Shown in pieces: positions 61,301 to 64,000 of a DNA stretch of 64,000 nucleotides (its first letter is position 1; each line of letters opens with the position of its first letter). The notes beneath the pieces are model-generated. The model saw only the letters and a list, made by a program, of their open reading frames with translations, did not search any database and was not told the DNA's origin. Location: contig JASAND010013136.1 of assembly GCA_030248195.1 (NCBI GenBank), positions 1 to 64,000 of the forward strand, given 5' to 3'. Both the position numbers and the translations under genes were made by a program. This stretch comes from Trissonchulus latispiculum. Its lineage: Eukaryota > Nematoda > Enoplea > Enoplida > Ironidae.

Positions 61301-62021
61301 CGTAACCTATGGCCGCAAGAACTTGAACAAACCAAGGGATACGGCTGCATTTGGTAAAACTGTAATACAGAAAGGTCATACCACATCATTTGCACTGTGG
61401 CATTCGGATTTTCAAACAACCACGTAGCAGTCATCGGCTCTTGGTCATCGTTGTCATTAGAATTAATCGTGAATAAATGTCTCCCACAAGCTGGGATGTC
61501 AGACAACGCTACAGATTTGCTGAAACATGAAAAGCGTAAATCAGGTTGTAGCTGAGAAGCACTGACGCCAAAGTAGCCACAGATCAGTTCTTAATGAAGC
61601 AAGATTTGTGTTTAGAGAGCTTGCTCTTAAAATTAGTTAATTTTCACATATTTTTTTCCTCCAATGGTTCTTCGCTTAAGGATTTCTCCGTTAGGTATTC
61701 TCAAAAGCCTTCCAAAGGTGATGTTGACATGAAGTCCTCAATAATTAATTAATTATTAATTAGTTAAGGCATTTATCAAGTCATAAAAATATTTGTTTGG
61801 CCTCACCGATCCGAGCCTGAACCTTGATACCCGTTCCTCAGTGTATCTGACAGTAAGTTGATCACTTCCAATTGAACACCTCCAAATGCACCGGGAACAC
61901 TGGCTCTGTGATCCGCTGTTTGCAAAATATCACTGGCCAGCAAATAGAGCGGTGGTGAGCTCAATTCAGCAGAGGTTGTGAAAACGCAGCACAAAGTGCA
62001 AAATGCTATCACTGAGTACAT
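52386..62021 (-). CDS. Secreted MACPF-domain protein, six exons
   Basis: Exons (minus) 61807-62021, 61307-61519, 60898-61043, 58952-59188, 53233-54744 and 52386-52804 join in consistent phase (2, 2, 1, 1, 1) at GT-AG borders and encode 913 residues. Residues 1-18 form a signal peptide. About 19-270 (exons 1-4) are unassigned, with a Cys-rich end in exon 4. The MACPF domain lies in exon 5; its signature YGTHF is at about 589-593 (context FLLEYGTHFSTATVMGSRF). Two large charged insertions flank it: poly-Glu, Gly/Pro-rich and Lys-rich at about 390-496, and an acidic/Lys mix at 610-670. From about 746 a Cys-rich tail (HGCGFDDTCGIEQDC) runs through exon 6. MACPF proteins either form pores or act in development and adhesion; the sequence does not show which. 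Introns 3 and 4 hold the SINE, MITE and Polinton-like insertions. Confidence 0.8.
55199..55266 (-). repeat. tRNA-Leu/Ser-like sequence in the left TIR
   Basis: Mirror of 57082-57150. It reads GGTGGCCGAGTGGGCTAAGG on the minus strand (A box) and GGTTCAAATCTGAG (B box). This copy has GGCGCTG where the other has GGCGTTG. Confidence 0.5.
55860..56160. repeat. Iterated GTAAGCGCTGACC motifs upstream of the zinc-finger ORF
   Basis: In the central spacer, GTAAGCGCTGACCAACTGG-type units (about 22 bp) recur at about 56017-56100, with inverted matches near 55870-55895. Simpler GTAAGC motifs (e.g. GTAAGCACT, GTAAGCATT) are repeated in both TIRs near 55440-55540 and 56815-56905. Integrase, replication or autoregulatory sites are possible. 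Confidence 0.6.
56175..56753 (+). CDS. C2H2 zinc-finger protein of the Polinton-like element
   Basis: 192 residues, intact. ATG at 56175 is the first start, with another at 56193 just before the finger. The single canonical finger (YQCTACMKTYSHRQ to EAH) has C-x2-C-x12-H-x4-H spacing. A Ser/Asp/Glu-rich linker follows (about 45-75). Then comes a domain with FWDDLSEEAV, REYKEDG, and EAFADLRPRIRQTLNELLL, ending in an acidic DDEEEAE tail. I do not recognise the second domain, but it recurs in the broken gene at 35.1 kb. A DNA-binding role is inferred from the finger only; it may bind the iterated sites beside it. The frame is open with no sign of decay although its 3' half lies in a TIR. Confidence 0.65.
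   Translation: MLHSIIMYQCTACMKTYSHRQSLHRHRLEAHKLNREDNEDYTTDSESSDNGSDQGSDGSSEMEVETEALGSFWDDLSEEAVTKHSSKFQRLQREYKEDGYDPRGARQEAFADLRPRIRQTLNELLLNKFSQLISFGNDPIIKEIRDKKDSIQDDKGIDTMDAYKLAIQKNKAIDIYILDNFTDIKDDEEEAE
57082..57150 (+). repeat. tRNA-Leu/Ser-like sequence in the right TIR
   Basis: GGTGGCCGAGTGGGCTAAGG resembles the 5' part and A box of class II tRNAs, and GGTTCAAATCTGAG the B box. The anticodon arm does not pair well (TTTTTAAAA loop region). It is a Pol III promoter-like relic within the TIR, not a functional tRNA. Confidence 0.5.
57574..57912. mobile_element. TTAA-type MITE, copy 1, interior of TTGCC/GGCAA repeats
   Basis: Ends GCCCGGTTCACACTAGGCAA and TTGCCTAGAGTGAACCGGGC. The flanks are TCAA and TTAA (3 of 4). 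The interior is made of diverged 'GGCAATATTATTGCC' units, so the whole element can fold on itself. Lies in MACPF intron 4. Confidence 0.7.
57913..58700 (-). repeat. Dispersed repeat shared with the 28 kb palindrome spacer
   Basis: Reverse complement carries GGTTAAGTCAGTATAAGC, AAAATTACTGCCA and the GCAAAACTGCGATTATT region also seen at 27990-28230. Non-coding. Lies in MACPF intron 4. Confidence 0.55.
59244..59678. mobile_element. TTAA-type MITE, copy 2, interior of telomere-like (TTTAAGG)n
   Basis: Ends GCCCGGTTCACTCTGCA and TGCAGTGTGAGCCGTGC, flanked by TTAA on both sides (59240-59243, 59679-59682). Next to the ends are about nine TTTAAGG units on the left and their complement, CCTTAAA, on the right. 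Lies in MACPF intron 3. The heptamers belong to the MITE and are not telomeric. Confidence 0.75.
59885..60631. mobile_element. Fold-back element made of tRNA-derived SINE units
   Basis: Two perfectly matched 296 bp arms (59885-60180, 60336-60631) begin TGTAAGGGAAGTAGGCATAG. Each contains a tRNA-like unit (A box GATGTAGTGGTTAGCATG, B box GTGGTTCGATCCCCGG) and a body. The 155 bp spacer contains a third tRNA-like unit in inverted orientation (about 60193-60322). ATGC flanks both ends (59881-59884, 60632-60635). Lies in MACPF intron 3. The repetitive frames here are not genes. Confidence 0.75.
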
Positions 62022-62940
62022 CGGCTAAAACATGGTTGTGAAACCATAATTGACTTTTATGTTTGTTCTCATTTAAAGTTGCAACAGTGTGTAATGTGTC
62101 GCGATTGGTCACTCTCAAGGTTCTAATTAGATGAAGAAATAATAATTAAATAATGGAAATGGAAATGGAATGAAATGAACAACCGCCCCACAGTACGCAA
62201 ACTTTCAATGAATATATGTTTATACATATATGCTCACGTTTGCCTCGGTACTGTGGACCCACCTCAGGGATTGCACCTGTTCGCCCCTGGTCCCTACTAC
62301 TCACAAAAGCGAGACTACACAGGCTACTTCAGTAATTCATATAAATTAAAGCTTTCATATCTTATACATAAATACAAGTACGTATTACGTACGTACACTG
62401 TAAAAAAATTTCCTAGCTGTTATCCATTTTTTGTTGATCACTGTTGTCATTCAAGAAAAATAGATAAAAGTTATCAGGTATAAAAGATATCAGTTAGCTA
62501 TTATTTCGGGATTGATTGAAAATCTAGAAAATTAGATAACAGTTATCTAATATTGCTGGCTAATATCAATCTTTTTAATTTGGGCATTAGTACGTCAACT
62601 AATTGCTAACCTGTACTCATTAAATATTGTTGATAGTGGCAAAATTTTTTAATCTTAAAGTAAGTTAAATAGTTCAGATAGTTAAAATTTCAATAGTTTT
62701 CGGCGTTTTATGATGATAGCGGCAATAAGCAACATGGGCAGAGGAGAGGCTTTTTAGTTGTAGCTATGAAACTGCACTCAAATTGCGTCTACACTCAATC
62801 TAACCTGAGAGCAGAGGGGGCAAAGTTGTATCCGGGTCTATAATTTCAGACACAGCCTGGACTCAGAACTGGACGGCTTTCCCCAGACCCCCAGGCTCGG
62901 ATTCCGGGAAATACTTTAATCAATCTGCACTGGGTTTTGG
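62022..62940. other. Region upstream of the MACPF gene
   Basis: This should hold the MACPF promoter and 5' untranslated region. No TATA box or other motif can be named with confidence. CACGTAATACG-like AT-rich DNA and a 102-residue plus frame (62175-62483) without motifs are the only content. Confidence 0.3.
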
Positions 62941-63109
62941 TCTAAATTGCATTATTATTATCCGTGTTTGGTGATACGACAGCAAAAGCATCAGGAAAGC
63001 ACCGCCGTGTATGATTAAACAAATGATTAAACTTTCGAAATTTAGCCACAATTTTAAATTTAGCATCTATTTTAGCCTCAAGGTATAGTGTTGTTTTAGT
63101 AACCGATGT

Positions 63110-63520
63110 TAATTTCAGTTTCAGTTTCAAGTCTCTTCCCAAAATAGTTTCAGTTTTTGTTTTAGTCGGAGTTTCAGTGTCAGTTTCAATTCATTCGAAA
63201 AACTGCAGGTTCCAGCCTTGAGACATTAATGCATGAATTTATGATCATATATACTTCCCTGCAGAGTATTAACGAAAAAACCACTTTAAACCTTCAAATT
63301 TTCATGTCTTGATAAAAGACTGAAACTAGTTCCAGTCCGAGTTTCAGGTCTTTACCCAATCTAGTTTCAGTTTCAGTCGGCCGCCTAAAATAGTGTCAGT
63401 TTCAGTTTCAGGTCTCCTCACGAAATAGCTTCAGTTTAAGTTTCAGTTTCTGAAACTGAAACTGAAACCTGTACAACCTGAAGCCTAGTTTCAGTTTCAG
63501 TTTCAGTGCCTGAAACATCA
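63110..63520. repeat. Hexamer (AGTTTC)n minisatellite
   Basis: Interrupted runs of AGTTTCAGTTTC, with one stretch in the opposite polarity (GAAACTGAAACTGAAACC near 63450), so it can form hairpins. Confidence 0.8.
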
Positions 63521-63837
63521 CTACCTCAAGGTCAAAAGCTATGGTAGGAAAGAGGGGGCAAGGTCTGCCATTTTTATTGGATCAAAATTGGCGCAAAGAG
63601 ACGCCGATTTTGCCAGAATTTCAAATTTAGACCTGTCATTGCTGGAGAAAGAAGCAACACTCGACAGGCGGAATACATTTAGCATTTAGAACTAGTACAG
63701 TGGCAACATGGCAAGCAACATTGATGCGAGGCAAACAGTAACACCTGTGATCAAAACATTTTGGTCCTGTTAAATATCAGTGTTTTGCGTGAACTCCGAA
63801 AGGTCGAAAATTAGCGCAATAAAATAATCTCAACGAC

Positions 63838-63912
63838 GAGGGTGTGGCTCAGTGGTACAGCGTTCTGCTCAAGATAGTTCCCAAGTTCTGTGGTTCGATG
63901 CCCGCCCTGGAC
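63838..63912 (+). repeat. tRNA-like sequence (SINE head candidate)
   Basis: TGGCTCAGTGGTACAGCG (A box) and TGGTTCGATGCCCGC (B box) are spaced as in a tRNA, but acceptor and anticodon stems pair poorly. Most likely a SINE head of a third type in this window. Confidence 0.5.
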
Positions 63913-64000
63913 ACTTTTCTTCACATCTTTCAATCCTGATTTCAAACTTTCCCATCTTTCGTTTGAACTCGAAACCGCTTAAAGTATATATATTCATTCT

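Overview
This is eukaryotic, AT-rich, gene-poor and transposon-rich DNA. Its genes have GT-AG introns, Pol III-type tRNA-derived repeats are scattered through it, and long non-coding stretches are full of inverted repeats. Two single-exon seven-helix receptors, one of them with the TM7/C-terminal style common in nematode chemoreceptor-like families, a secreted C-type lectin and a MACPF protein point to an invertebrate, possibly a nematode. The organism assignment is tentative.

Layout. 0-1.7 kb: two tandem-repeat arrays. 2.9-4.1 kb: a decayed LTR element with a gag fragment. 5.8-8.5 kb: very AT-rich relics and a 0.8 kb inverted repeat. 9.8-13.4 kb: a GC-rich repeat, a second inverted repeat, a broken SGNH-hydrolase fragment and a candidate two-exon gene for a 94-residue single-pass membrane protein. 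15.2-16 kb: the 3' part of a dead LINE. 16.9-18.0 kb: receptor gene 1 (minus). 18.1-26.2 kb: four short TTA/TAA-flanked MITEs, a small LTR element and GC-rich repeats. 26.3-30.6 kb: a nearly perfect 4.3 kb palindrome bounded by TTAA. 32.0-33.0 kb: receptor gene 2 (minus). 35.1-35.6 kb: a broken C2H2 zinc-finger gene. 36.7 kb: a tRNA-like SINE head. 37.7-40.6 kb: a complete five-exon C-type lectin gene (plus). 40.2-52.1 kb: a large direct/inverted duplication that includes the last lectin exon, a MITE and a hAT-like element; part of it looks like an assembly problem. 52.4-62.0 kb: a six-exon MACPF gene (minus), with transposons filling introns 3 and 4. 62-64 kb: simple repeats and a tRNA-like sequence.

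The most interesting item is a 2,591 bp element at 54,879-57,469 inside MACPF intron 4. It has about 978 bp terminal inverted repeats that start AG, a 6 bp target duplication (ATCACT), GTAAGC-type iterated motifs, and one intact ORF for a C2H2 finger protein. The layout is Polinton/Maverick-like but far too small to encode a polymerase or integrase. A decayed relative of its protein lies 20 kb away at 35.1 kb. The lectin, MACPF and receptor genes are all secreted or membrane proteins, but nothing in the sequence shows that they work together.
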